NCBI GenBank assembly: GCA_910578405.1
Contig: CAJTQO010000003.1
Location: 62,001-126,000, forward strand
DNA: 64,000 nt
Reading direction: 5' to 3'
From: an uncultured Lachnospiraceae bacterium
GTDB taxonomy: Bacteria; Bacillota; Clostridia; Lachnospirales; Lachnospiraceae
Position 1 is the first letter of the stretch. Each line of letters opens with the position of its first letter. Positions 33,958-43,284 of this stretch are shown piece by piece. A program made the translations under genes and the position numbers. The notes under the pieces were generated by a model, which did not search any database, was not told where the DNA came from, and saw only the letters and a program-made list of their open reading frames with translations.

Positions 33958-34795
33958 GCATATGAAGGCAGTGCCGCCGGGAAAAGGCTATGGGGGCCTG
34001 AGCATTGGATTTGCGGTCTGCGTTGGGTTAGTTATGGCATTATCCATTTGGGGGCCGGAGACATGGGCGGTTTATAAAGACAGGGAAATACTGGATGTAA
34101 TCCATACGGAGGCTGTGGAAAAAGCCGGAGAGGGATACCGTTTTACATTGAATGCGGATGAAAAACTGTATATCCTTTCCCAGTGTCTAAACAGTCAGTT
34201 CTTGTCTGAAAACGGACAGGAGCCACAAGGGGTGGATTATGAGGAACTGGATGGCGCATATGCTTTTGTCATTAATCACAGAGGGCCGTCCGGACAGGAA
34301 ATTACCGACGACCAGATTTACGAAACAGGGAACCGGGAAATCGAGACATTGAAAGAGCTGGGGATTCTGCCGGATACGGTGAGGCAGGTGGAGCCGACGT
34401 CTTATGACGCAGCGCTGTATTCGGCCATTGATGTGCTGGAGCCAAGGAATAACGTGGCTGTCTGGAAAGTCAGCCTGTCCGACAGCCAGAGGAATGCCGA
34501 TAAAGCGAACCGCCTGATTGATGCGTATATTGATGCGGATGAAGGGAAAATTTATGAATTTTATGTGAGGACGCCTTTGGAGTGGGAGGATATTGAACCG
34601 GATGAAATGGCGATGAAATGGAGCGGGTATATGGGCCTAAGCGCTCCCCGGCCATATGAATCGGACAATCCACTGCTGGAAACCACGCCGTATTTTAAGA
34701 AATATGTGTTTCCGGGTATGGGGGAGGAGCAGACGGTGGTTACAATTGGCTTTTATGACGGAATTCATGAATTATTTCTAAAAATTTCAAGATGA
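33947..34795 (+). CDS. membrane-anchored protein of two-component operon
   Basis: A 282-residue protein with one N-terminal membrane segment (GLSIGFAVCVGLVMALSIWG) and an extracytoplasmic body. I do not recognise a family. Segments such as RFTLNADEKLYILSQCLNSQFL and KANRLIDAYIDADEGKIYEFYV resemble two-component accessory proteins of the YycH/YycI sort in a general way only. ATG 33947 overlaps the kinase gene by 11 bases, with GGTGGAG upstream. Its place suggests it modulates the kinase. Confidence 0.7.
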   Translation: MKGKHMKAVPPGKGYGGLSIGFAVCVGLVMALSIWGPETWAVYKDREILDVIHTEAVEKAGEGYRFTLNADEKLYILSQCLNSQFLSENGQEPQGVDYEELDGAYAFVINHRGPSGQEITDDQIYETGNREIETLKELGILPDTVRQVEPTSYDAALYSAIDVLEPRNNVAVWKVSLSDSQRNADKANRLIDAYIDADEGKIYEFYVRTPLEWEDIEPDEMAMKWSGYMGLSAPRPYESDNPLLETTPYFKKYVFPGMGEEQTVVTIGFYDGIHELFLKISR

Positions 34796-35024
34796 TGCAA
34801 CTACGATGCAAAAATGATGATATTCTGATGCAGTTCCTGTGTAATGTGGAAGAAACGACAGAAACCGAGAGGATATAGGTACATGGTTATGCCAATGAGA
34901 TACCCCGTGGAGTTTGCTTGGAAGCTGCCCTCCGCGGGGATTTGGTTTATAACGGCGCTGTATTTGGGCGCAGGGGAGTTTCTGAAAGGAAACAAGGTAC
35001 GGGATTTAGGAGGAGCATGGGGAT

Positions 35025-36574
35025 ATGAATAATGGCAGGGAAAATGTTTTGCCTCAGAGCAGGCGCAGAAAGGCGGGGGAAGCCAGGGCCAAGGCCGGAA
35101 AGGGACAGAAACAGGAACGGGGCAAGCGGACCGGGACAGGCGCCGCAAAAGGAAAGAAAGGCGTAAAAAAAGGAAAAAGCGGTTGGGAGAGGCAGAAGCT
35201 TGCCGGAATGCTTTGCATGGCAATTGGGATAGGCGCTGTATCTTTGGCTTTGGCTGTCCAGGCATTGGCGGCGTCAAGTGGGCGGATGAGGCAGCAGGAG
35301 CCGGAGGCAGAGGGGTTGGACGGGGGGCAGGAGATTCAGCGGATGGAAATGGCGTCTGCCAATGTGGCAGTTTCCCAGACAGAAGAAGAGGCTGCAGAGG
35401 CGGCGCCGGAGGAAAGGGAAGATTTTGCCGTTCCGTTGATTGTGGTTGACGCCGGGCATGGCGGGGCGGACAGAGGATGCGCGGCAAAAAACGCAGAAGA
35501 GGCGGATTGGGACGTTGTGCCGGAAAAAGATATTAACCTGGCTATTGCGCAGAAAGCGAAAGCGCATTTGGAAGCCATGGGGTACCGTGTGCGGATGGTC
35601 AGGGAAGGGGATCAGGAGATAGATACGCAGGAGCGGGCCAGGCTGGCGGAGGAAAGCGGGGCGGCGGCCTATATCAGTATTCACCAAAACGTTTTAGAGG
35701 ATTGTGCCGTAAAAGGAATAGAAGTGCATTATAATGGAACGGACGACAGCGAGGGCAGACGGTTTGCCCGGTTGCTGCAGCAGCAGACGGCAAAGAAGAC
35801 GGAAGCGACGGAATTAGCCGTTTTGGAGGAGCCGGATTTGCCGACGGCAAACGGGAAAGTCCGGCTGGCGTGCATGGTCAAAACAGGATGTCTTACCAAT
35901 GAAGAAGAAAGAGGGAAACTGGCGACGGAAGAATACCAGGAACAGGTGGCGGAAGGGATTGCGCAAGGAGTCGATTACTATTTTCATCCTAAAACGATGT
36001 ACTTGACCTTTGATGACGGCCCTACGGAGGAAAATACCAGCCGGGTACTGGATATTTTAAAGAAAAGGGGGATAAAGGCAACTTTTTTTGTGGTGGGGGA
36101 AAATGTGCGTCGGCCAGGCGGATTGTGGAGGAAGGGCATACGATTGGAATCCATTGCGACAATCATGCCTATGAAGCGGTGTATGCCAACGTGGACGCTT
36201 ATCTGCAGGATTTTGAAACGGCTTACGAGACGGTGAAGGAAGTGACGGGAGTGGAAGTGAAGCTGTTTCGTTTCCCAGGAGGAAGCGTCAATGCTTATAA
36301 TGAGAAAGTGCGGGAGGGAATCATAGAAGAGATGAGCAAACGGGGCTTCGTTTATTTTGACTGGAATGCAAGCCTGGAGGATGCAGTTAAAAAGTCAACG
36401 CCGGAACAATTGGTTGCAAATGGCGTGGAGTCCACTTTGGGACGTAAGAAGATTGTGATGCTGGCTCACGATGTAATTTACAATACGGGAATGTGCCTGG
36501 AGGATTTGTTAGACCGTCTGCCGGAATATCGGATGGAGGTCTTGACGGAGGATGTGGAGCCAGTGCATTTTTAA
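35025..36574 (+). pseudogene. frameshifted N-acetylmuramoyl-L-alanine amidase/polysaccharide deacetylase fusion
   Basis: The first frame (35025-36236) has a basic N-terminus, a membrane anchor (about 60-82) and an amidase_3 domain (about 138-320) with H145, E167 and H220. The expected catalytic Glu is Lys286 (MVKTGCLTN in place of the usual VETGFLSN). The protein then enters a NodB polysaccharide deacetylase domain (TFDDGP, ATFFVVGEN), but the frame breaks at about 36111-36118. The rest (EEGHTIGIHCDNH, FRFPGGS, MLAHDV) continues in another frame to 36574. The gap fits loss of about 13 nt in the loop after ENVRR. AGGAGG precedes ATG 35025. Confidence 0.75.
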
Positions 36575-36612
36575 ATGCGGGCAGGTTTTTGCATTTATCC
36601 TGCCGCAGGAAA

Positions 36613-36649
36613 GGGGACTGTTGTATTTTGCAACAGCCCCTATGTTTTT
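36613..36649 (+). terminator. hairpin sharing sequence with the 99-bp element
   Basis: GGGGACTGTTG (36613-36623) pairs with CAACAGCCCC (36631-36640) with one bulged A, followed by TATGTTTTT. The 25 nt at 36625-36649 repeat 17517-17541 with one mismatch. It probably terminates the preceding unit. Confidence 0.6.
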
Positions 36650-37012
36650 ACCGCATGGAAGCAAGGGGAAATGCATCGTTCAATTTCCTGGCGGAACAAA
36701 GGTCGAAAAGGATAAATAAGAAAACACTTGTGTTTGGACGGTGTATCTGTTAGACTGGATATTATAGATAAAAGAAACGGGCATGAATGGATAGGGAAAA
36801 GCGGCGGCATGCCATGGAAAACAAGGGGAAACAGAGAGAGGACTGTAAGGGCAGTTCTTTTTTGCGTTTATTCTTGTGGGCAATGGGGAATAGGTTTCTT
36901 GAATGCCGCAAACGGAGGGGGGAGTTGGGCTTTTAAATGGCATTTAGGCTGGCTGCCGGGCCGCTATCAGAAATGGAAAAAGGAAAAATGGATGGAAAGG
37001 GAGGATGGAAAA
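36650..37012 (+). other. long leader or non-coding stretch before chemoreceptor gene
   Basis: About 360 nt with no supported gene. The chemoreceptor frame is open back to 36728, but that part lacks a ribosome site and does not resemble a receptor N-terminus. TTGGAC at 36734 and TATTAT at 36760 are spaced 20 nt, so a promoter here is unconvincing. Confidence 0.4.
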
Positions 37013-38992
37013 ATGGAGCGCAGTGGGGAAAGGAAAAGGGATGCCAGGCCAAGAAGGAGTATACGGTTTAAGATAATGGCGATGACAACGGTCATTGTCA
37101 TTGGCGTTATGCTCATTTGTACGGCGGTTCTAAGGCATTCCATGCAGAGATTAACGGAATCCATATTACTGGATGTCATGCAGCCCATCGCAAAGGAGTC
37201 GGCAAAGGCTGTGGAGGCCAATGTCCATCTGATGGCAGACCGGATGATGAGCCTGGCATCGGATGAAAGGCTTGTGGGGGCAGCTTCGCAGGGGAAAAAA
37301 GAAGCGTTGGAAAGCATAAGGAATACGTACGAATTTTATGGGATTGGCTTGTACGACAGGAATGGGGAAGTGATTGCGGAGGATGGGGATGATTATGGCA
37401 GTCTGTCAGGGGCAGAGTGGTTTGGCCTGATGCAGGAAACAGACAATATGACCATTGGGGATCCGGTGGTGATGGACGGTTATGTAGGGCTGCCTATGGG
37501 AATGCCGGTGAGGGCAGACGGGGAAACGGTGGCTTATCTTGTTGGATTATATAAATATGATATGCTGAGTGAAGTGCTTGGAACAATACATATCGGACAG
37601 AGCGGGATGGCGGTTATGATTAACGAGGACGGGAAAGTCGTCGGCCATCCGGAGACGGACGTGGTTCGGGCGGAAATAAATATCTATGATATGGATCAGT
37701 CGGAAACGGCAGCGCAGATTTTTGACCGGATGATAACAAGGGAAATCGGTTCTGCGGAAGGAATGGTGAACGGTCAGCAGGCATATGTGGCTTTTTGCCC
37801 GGTTCGCGGCACCCGGTGGACCTTTGCAGTGGAGGTGCCAAAAACAGACTATATGCATGTGACGAATGCGGCCGTGTGGAATACAATGATAGGAACGGTT
37901 GCTGCGCTGGCTGTGGCTTTGGTTATGATTTGGATAGTGACGACAGTGATTTCCGGGCAGCTAAAGAAAGCCATTGGGCGTATGAACGGGCTGGCAGAGG
38001 GGGATTTGCAGTCACAGGTGGAAGTGCGAAAGTCAGGGGATGAGGTGGAAATCCTGTCGGCGTCCCTCAAAGCCACGATTGAAAGCATGAACCGTTATAT
38101 TACGGAAATAAGAAGGGTCCTGGAAAGCATTTCCGAGGGAAATTTAAACGTAGAGACACAAGGGGAGTATCAGGGGGATTTTGTGGTAGTGAAGGAGTCG
38201 CTGCTTCATATTACCGTGTCTTTGAACCGGATGATGAAGCAGATTAGCGGGACGGCCAGACAGTTGGCTATTACGGCGCAGAATATGGGAAGCCAGTCGG
38301 AAGAACTGCATCAGGCCGCGGCCAGCCAGACCAGTGTGATGGACGGTCTGAATGCTGAGGTGGAAAGCATCAAAGAAAACCTGGCGGATGTGACGGAAAA
38401 TATGAGGGAAACGCGCGGACGGGCGGCAGGCATCGCAGCGCAAATTGCAGACGGAAGCCGGAAAATGAAGGAACTTCAGGACGCGATGGGAGCGATTGAC
38501 CAGAATGCGGCGGATATCAGTAAAATCAGCAAGCTGATGGAGGAGATTGCAAAACAGACGAATATTCTGGCGCTGAATGCATCGGTGGAGGCTGCAAGGG
38601 CAGGGGAATTTGGAAAAGGGTTTGCCGTTGTGGCGCTGGAAGTAAGAACCTTAGCGGAGCAGAGCGGGGATGCGGCAAAGAACACGGTGGAGATGATAGA
38701 GAAAGCGATTGGCCTGATTCAGCAGGGGGTAAGGCTGACAGCGGAAACATCACAGGCTCTGGAAGAGATTAGCAGAAGTTCGGATGCGGTGACGGAGATT
38801 GCGGACCGCCTATCGGAAACGGTGGATATCCAGGGGAATTCTTTGTTGGAAATTACAGGAAGAATCGGAGATATGTCCGTGATTACGCAACAGAATCTCC
38901 AATGTGCGGGCAGGACGGCGGATGCAAGCGCGGAGTTAAGGGTGGAGTCGGAGAAATTAAACCAGTTGCTTGGGCGGTTTCGTTTCCATTGA
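37013..38992 (+). CDS. methyl-accepting chemotaxis protein with dCache-like sensor
   Basis: A 659-residue transmembrane receptor. TM1 (IMAMTTVIVIGVMLICTAVL) is followed by an extracytoplasmic domain of about 230-260 residues with Cache-type features (YEFYGIGLYDRNGEVIAED, IGQSGMAVMINEDGKVVGHP, GTRWTFAVEVPKTDYM). TM2 (TMIGTVAALAVALVMIWIV), HAMP and the signalling hairpin (IAKQTNILALNASVEAARAG then GKGFAVVALEVRTLAEQ) follow. ATG 37013 has AAGGGAGG 8 nt upstream, which is better than ATG 36992. It is the only receptor here with a real external sensor and lies 600 nt upstream of the chemosensory operon. Confidence 0.92.
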   Translation: MERSGERKRDARPRRSIRFKIMAMTTVIVIGVMLICTAVLRHSMQRLTESILLDVMQPIAKESAKAVEANVHLMADRMMSLASDERLVGAASQGKKEALESIRNTYEFYGIGLYDRNGEVIAEDGDDYGSLSGAEWFGLMQETDNMTIGDPVVMDGYVGLPMGMPVRADGETVAYLVGLYKYDMLSEVLGTIHIGQSGMAVMINEDGKVVGHPETDVVRAEINIYDMDQSETAAQIFDRMITREIGSAEGMVNGQQAYVAFCPVRGTRWTFAVEVPKTDYMHVTNAAVWNTMIGTVAALAVALVMIWIVTTVISGQLKKAIGRMNGLAEGDLQSQVEVRKSGDEVEILSASLKATIESMNRYITEIRRVLESISEGNLNVETQGEYQGDFVVVKESLLHITVSLNRMMKQISGTARQLAITAQNMGSQSEELHQAAASQTSVMDGLNAEVESIKENLADVTENMRETRGRAAGIAAQIADGSRKMKELQDAMGAIDQNAADISKISKLMEEIAKQTNILALNASVEAARAGEFGKGFAVVALEVRTLAEQSGDAAKNTVEMIEKAIGLIQQGVRLTAETSQALEEISRSSDAVTEIADRLSETVDIQGNSLLEITGRIGDMSVITQQNLQCAGRTADASAELRVESEKLNQLLGRFRFH

Positions 38993-39038
38993 CAGGATTG
39001 GTGGGAGCGGGAACCGGCGGTATTAGGAGGAAAATCGG

Positions 39039-39476
39039 ATGAAGAAGTGGAAGAGGGCAGGAGCCATTCTGGCATTGGCCTGTATATTGGGCGGCTGCGG
39101 TGAAAAGGGGCAAAGCGGGATGAAAGACGGTTCTTATACTGCGCAGATGGCGGAATATTCCCACGGATGGAGGGAATATGTGACAGTTACCGTAAAAAAT
39201 GGGAAAATCGTCTCTACGGAGTATAATGCGGAAAATGCCAGCGGCTTTATCAAAAGCTGGGATAACATATATATGAACGAAATGAAGACCGTTACGGGAA
39301 CTTATCCGAATGAATATACCCGTTATTATGCAGCGCAGTTGAACGGTCAGGAGGAAGCGCCGGAAATAGACGCGCTGGCTGGGGCCAGCAGTTCGGGAGG
39401 GAATTTCCGTAAGCTCTCCCAGGCAGTGGTGGAACAGGCCGTAAAGGGGGATTCCACCGTTGTCTTGGTAGAGTGA
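39039..39476 (+). CDS. FMN-binding domain lipoprotein
   Basis: A 145-residue exported protein with lipobox LGGC (Cys20) and one FMN-binding domain (PF04205 type). The body SYTAQMAEYSHGWREYVTVTVKNGKIVSTEYNAENASG and the C-terminal DALAGASSSGGNF fit the family; the Ser in this segment is where flavin can attach in relatives that have the D-x-x-TGA(S/T) motif. The flavinylation motif here is imperfect, so covalent FMN is uncertain. GGAGG precedes ATG 39039. It sits 46 nt after the receptor gene and may be cotranscribed with it. Confidence 0.8.
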   Translation: MKKWKRAGAILALACILGGCGEKGQSGMKDGSYTAQMAEYSHGWREYVTVTVKNGKIVSTEYNAENASGFIKSWDNIYMNEMKTVTGTYPNEYTRYYAAQLNGQEEAPEIDALAGASSSGGNFRKLSQAVVEQAVKGDSTVVLVE

Positions 39477-39535
39477 CGGGCGGGCCAAAGACCTGTTTGC
39501 CAAAGGAAAGCAAGCTATCATCCGAAGCAATTGCG

Positions 39536-39564
39536 TTGACAATTTAGTCGATAAGCGCTATCAT
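39536..39564 (+). promoter_or_regulatory. promoter of chemosensory operon
   Basis: TTGACA (39536-39541), exactly 17 nt and TATCAT (39559-39564), about 40 nt upstream of the first gene. It is the only strong promoter seen between 38992 and 49742. Confidence 0.8.
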
Positions 39565-39603
39565 TAAAACATTGATAATATGGGCGTGGAGGAGGTAGCG
39601 GGT

Positions 39604-40683
39604 ATGGGCAGGCAGTATATATTGATTGCGGATGATGTTGAAGTAAACAGGGTGGTGCTGGATTTGATGTTTTGCGCTGAGTATGATATCTTGCAGGCGG
39701 CCAATGGGCGTGAGGCGATACGGTATCTGGCAGAGGGCCATGATCTGGCATTAGTGCTGCTGGATATCCTGATGCCGGCAGTGGACGGGTTTGGCGTGCT
39801 GGACTATATGGAAGACCATGGCCTGTTAGAAAAGATACCGGTAATCCTGATTACCGGGGAGGCGGTAGAGGACAGCGAGGAAAGAGCCTATGCCTATAAG
39901 ATTGCGGATGTGATACATAAGCCGTTTTATCCGGAGATTGTGGAGAGAAGGGCAAAGAATATAATTGAATTGTACCAGAGCAAGCGGCGTATGGAGAAAC
40001 GGCTGAAAGCCCAGCAGGAGGAAATATGGCTGCAGGAGCGCAAGATACAGGAACACAGCGAGTTTATGATTGACGCGCTTAGTACGGTGGTGGAGTTCCG
40101 TGGGCAGGAGAGCGGGGAACATATCAAGCGGATTAAATATTTCAGCAGGGTGCTGCTTAAATATCTGCAGAAATATTATCCGGAATATAAACTGGATCAG
40201 GATCAGATTAATAGTATGGTCAGGGCTTCCGCTCTGCATGACATCGGCAAGATAGGCATAAGCGACGCCATTCTTTTAAAACCGGGGGAACTGACGGAAG
40301 AGGAATTTGAAACGGTAAAAACGCACACAACGATAGGTTGTGATATATTGGAAGCATTCTGCAGGAAACGGGATGAATTTTACCAGCATTGTTACGACAT
40401 TTGCAGGCATCACCATGAGAGATGGGACGGAGGGGGGTATCCGGATCATCTAAAGGGGGAGCAGATACCGCTCTGTGCGCAGGTGGTAGCGGTGGCAGAT
40501 GTATATGACGCTCTGGTAAGCGAGAGGATTCATAAGGGCGCCCTGGTCAACTCAGTGGCATATGATATGATTTTAAGCGGGGAATGCGGAGAGTTTGCCC
40601 CTCATGTGCTGGAATGTTTCAAGTTTGCAAAGGAAGATTTCTTTAACCTGGTAGATGTGCTGAAGGTATTTGATTTTGTGTAA
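39604..40683 (+). CDS. response regulator with HD-GYP domain
   Basis: A 359-residue protein. The receiver domain has the DD pocket (IADDVEVNR), D54 (VLLDILMPAVDG) and K in IHKPF. A coiled linker leads to an HD-GYP domain with H173, H212-D213 (LHDIGKIGI), HHH-E (CRHHHERWDGGGYP) and the AVADVYDAL metal motif, so the phosphodiesterase site looks complete. Such proteins hydrolyse cyclic di-GMP or related dinucleotides when phosphorylated. ATG 39604 has GGAGGAGG upstream. As the first gene of the operon, its receiver may take phosphate from CheA or from the next kinase. Confidence 0.92.
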   Translation: MGRQYILIADDVEVNRVVLDLMFCAEYDILQAANGREAIRYLAEGHDLALVLLDILMPAVDGFGVLDYMEDHGLLEKIPVILITGEAVEDSEERAYAYKIADVIHKPFYPEIVERRAKNIIELYQSKRRMEKRLKAQQEEIWLQERKIQEHSEFMIDALSTVVEFRGQESGEHIKRIKYFSRVLLKYLQKYYPEYKLDQDQINSMVRASALHDIGKIGISDAILLKPGELTEEEFETVKTHTTIGCDILEAFCRKRDEFYQHCYDICRHHHERWDGGGYPDHLKGEQIPLCAQVVAVADVYDALVSERIHKGALVNSVAYDMILSGECGEFAPHVLECFKFAKEDFFNLVDVLKVFDFV

Positions 40684-40764
40684 TACTTTGGGGAAGAAAG
40701 CGGAAGTCAGCGAAACAGAGCGGAATGTTTGGCTGTCTTTCGTTGTGTCCGGAGGTGGAAGATA

Positions 40765-42186
40765 ATGGAATGGAAAGATAACAATGCATTTCCTGTGGAA
40801 GACGCGCTGGAAATGATTCTTATGTTTAACCGCAGCGGGGCGATAGTCTGCGCCAATGCGGCGGCCAAGGAAAAATTGGGTTATGGGGACGAGATCTGCG
40901 GAGGGCATGTGAGCGGCATTTTTCCGGGAACTTTCCAGACAGACGGGGAGGTATGCGCCGTTTTGGAGCTTGTAGGGGGAGGTATGCAGAATTTGATGGC
41001 GTACCGAAAAAATATGACCTGTTTTCCGGTAGAGGCAAAATTCACGAAAAAAGAAGACGCGGATGTTTGCGTATGCATGATGAACGATTTGCTGGAAAAA
41101 GAGTTCCTGAATAAAAAGATTGAACAGATGGAAGAGGAAATACAGCAGGCGTCCAAAATAAAATCGGAATTTGTCGCCAATGTAACCCATGAGCTGCGCA
41201 CTCCGGTAAACGGCATCCTTGGGAATGTGAGGGAATTGCTGGATTTGGAAACGGATGAACGCAAGCTGCGCTCCTTAAATATGATGGAGCGATGCTGTGA
41301 AGATATGCATAAGCTGATTAACAATATCCTGGATTTTTCCAAGCTGGATGCGGGAAAATTTGTATTAGACCCCCAGAAATTCAATTTGCGGGAGATGTTA
41401 GATTACATAAAAGAGAGCCATATGAACCGTATTACCGAAAAAGGGCTGGAATTTTTTATGACGATTTCCCCACAGGCGCCGGAGTTTGTTATTGGGGACG
41501 AACTTCGGATTGTGCAGATTTTGAACAATGTGCTTTCCAATGCGCAGAAGTTTACATCGGTAGGCAAGATTTCCATGGAAGTGGTTCCTACTGCGGTGGT
41601 GGATGGAGAGGTGGAACTGTTTTTCATTGTCGTGGATACGGGGATAGGCATTGACAAGGCAGACCAGGATAAGCTGTTTAAAAGCTTTTCCCAGGTGGAT
41701 GCATCCATTTCCAGAAGATTTGGCGGCACCGGGCTTGGGCTGAATATCTGTAAGCAGCTTGTAGAGCTGATGGGGGGAACCATCGGGGTGGAAAGCGCGA
41801 AAAACAAGGGAACCACCATTTCTTTCTCTATATGGCTGCAGCTTCCGGAAGAAGAACGGGCGGCTATGGAAACGCAAAAAGAGACGCTGATGCCTGTGGC
41901 GCGCCAGGAGGAGGAAACCGTGGAAGAGTTCCTCCAGTATGGGACGGAAGCAAACAGGGAAGAATTAAAGAAGAATCTGTCAAAGCTGATTCTATGCGTG
42001 GAAATGGAAAACTGGGAAAAGGCAGAGATGTTTATGGAAAGCATAAGGCAACTGACGGACGGCGCCCCGCGGGAAGTCAGTATGCTGACGCTGCGGCTGA
42101 AGATGGCGGTGCAGAAGGAAAATTACGAAAAGATTTCAGTGAATTTAGACAAAATGAAAGCTTTGTTGGAGTTGGAGGAGAGCTGA
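40765..42186 (+). CDS. cytoplasmic PAS sensor histidine kinase
   Basis: A 473-residue soluble kinase. An N-terminal PAS domain (about 12-105; MILMFNRSGAIVCANAAAKEKLGYG) leads through a coiled coil to HisKA with H142 (VTHELRTPVNGIL) and a HATPase domain (NNVLSNAQKFTSVGK, VVDTGIGIDKADQDKLF, FGGTGLGLNI). The C-terminal 90 residues are helical with no recognised receiver or Hpt. CGGAGG precedes ATG 40765. It sits between two HD-GYP response regulators and probably phosphorylates one or both. Confidence 0.9.
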   Translation: MEWKDNNAFPVEDALEMILMFNRSGAIVCANAAAKEKLGYGDEICGGHVSGIFPGTFQTDGEVCAVLELVGGGMQNLMAYRKNMTCFPVEAKFTKKEDADVCVCMMNDLLEKEFLNKKIEQMEEEIQQASKIKSEFVANVTHELRTPVNGILGNVRELLDLETDERKLRSLNMMERCCEDMHKLINNILDFSKLDAGKFVLDPQKFNLREMLDYIKESHMNRITEKGLEFFMTISPQAPEFVIGDELRIVQILNNVLSNAQKFTSVGKISMEVVPTAVVDGEVELFFIVVDTGIGIDKADQDKLFKSFSQVDASISRRFGGTGLGLNICKQLVELMGGTIGVESAKNKGTTISFSIWLQLPEEERAAMETQKETLMPVARQEEETVEEFLQYGTEANREELKKNLSKLILCVEMENWEKAEMFMESIRQLTDGAPREVSMLTLRLKMAVQKENYEKISVNLDKMKALLELEES

Positions 42187-42187
42187 T

Positions 42188-43258
42188 ATGGCATTATCTG
42201 AGAGGGCGGGTAAAAACAGGATCCTGATTGTGGATGATGTGGAGACGAACCGGATGATTCTGGAAGATATTATCCAGGATATGGGATTCCAGACAATCCT
42301 GGCGCAGAGCGGGGTGGAAGCATTAAAATTATTTTATGAATTTAGTCCATCACTGGTGCTGACGGATATTTCCATGCCGGAGATGGACGGGTATGAATTG
42401 TGCCGGGTTTTGAAAGGGGATCCGAACAGCAGGGAAATCCCGGTTATTTTTATTTCGGCTTTTGACGATCCCAAAGACATTGTGCATGGTTTCACCATTG
42501 GCGGAATCGACTATATTACAAAGCCTTTTATTCCGGAAGTGGTGCAGTCCAGGGTAGGGGTGCATGTCCATCTGTATGAGGCCAACCGGGAAATTACGGA
42601 GGCGAACAGACGGCTGCAGGCTTCTGTAAATGCACAGTTACGTCAGATGGAAGCGGAGAAAAAAAGCGTCCTGTATGCGTTAGCCAATATGGCGGCCAGA
42701 AATTCTTACCATGCGGAAGAGTATATTGAGAGGCTGCAGTATGACTGCCGTATTTTAGCCCAAAGCATGCAGTTCTCCCCTATATTTGAAGCGGAGATAT
42801 CCGATACATTTATTGATACGATAGAGTTGGCGGCTCCCCTGTGCGATGTGGGGAATATCGGGATACCAAAAGATATCCTGCAAAAGAAAGAAAAGCTGAC
42901 GGCGGAGGAACTGTTTGTGTTAAAGGGGCATACGGAGATTGGGGCCAGATTGTTGTCAGATTTGCAGGTATCCAATGATTACAATGATTTTATCCGTATG
43001 TCGATTGACATTGCGCAATCCCATCATGAGAACTGGAACGGGACAGGGTATCCCAATGGGCTGAAAGGGGATGAGATTCCGCTGGCTGCACAGATTGTTT
43101 CGCTGGTCAATGTGTTCTGCGCCCTGACCGAGAAGAGGAGTTTCCGGGAGGAGTTTAGCAGGGAGGAAGCCCTTGGGATTATGAAGGAGGACGCGGAGAA
43201 TAAATATCATCCGGATATTTTTAAAATATTTTGCAAGGTATTGCGTCAGCTCCGCTGA
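42188..43258 (+). CDS. response regulator with degenerate HD-GYP domain
   Basis: A 356-residue protein with an intact receiver (DD pocket, D60 in LTDISMPEMDG, K in TKPF) and an HD-GYP-like domain that lacks key residues. The HD pair is C219-D220 and the usual Lys is N223 (LCDVGNIGIP in place of LHDIGKIGIP). The ADVYDAL segment reads VNVFCAL, with N308 for the metal Asp. HHENWNGTGYP is kept. It is probably catalytically inactive and may act as a partner or sensor. GGAGGAG precedes ATG 42188, one base after the kinase stop codon. Confidence 0.9.
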   Translation: MALSERAGKNRILIVDDVETNRMILEDIIQDMGFQTILAQSGVEALKLFYEFSPSLVLTDISMPEMDGYELCRVLKGDPNSREIPVIFISAFDDPKDIVHGFTIGGIDYITKPFIPEVVQSRVGVHVHLYEANREITEANRRLQASVNAQLRQMEAEKKSVLYALANMAARNSYHAEEYIERLQYDCRILAQSMQFSPIFEAEISDTFIDTIELAAPLCDVGNIGIPKDILQKKEKLTAEELFVLKGHTEIGARLLSDLQVSNDYNDFIRMSIDIAQSHHENWNGTGYPNGLKGDEIPLAAQIVSLVNVFCALTEKRSFREEFSREEALGIMKEDAENKYHPDIFKIFCKVLRQLR

Positions 43259-43284
43259 GGGGCGCCGGTACCGGAAGCGGGGGG

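Noticed and set aside
34844..35032. Plus-strand frame of 62 codons between the membrane protein and the amidase fusion
   Set aside because: No ribosome site at either possible ATG and no recognisable pattern.
36880..36965. Possible cyclic di-GMP riboswitch before the chemoreceptor, prompted by the HD-GYP genes
   Set aside because: The conserved GEMM core segments and pairing could not be found.
36728..37012. Upstream extension of the chemoreceptor frame
   Set aside because: It begins with TTG without a ribosome site, and the residues do not look like a receptor N-terminus; ATG 37013 is well supported.
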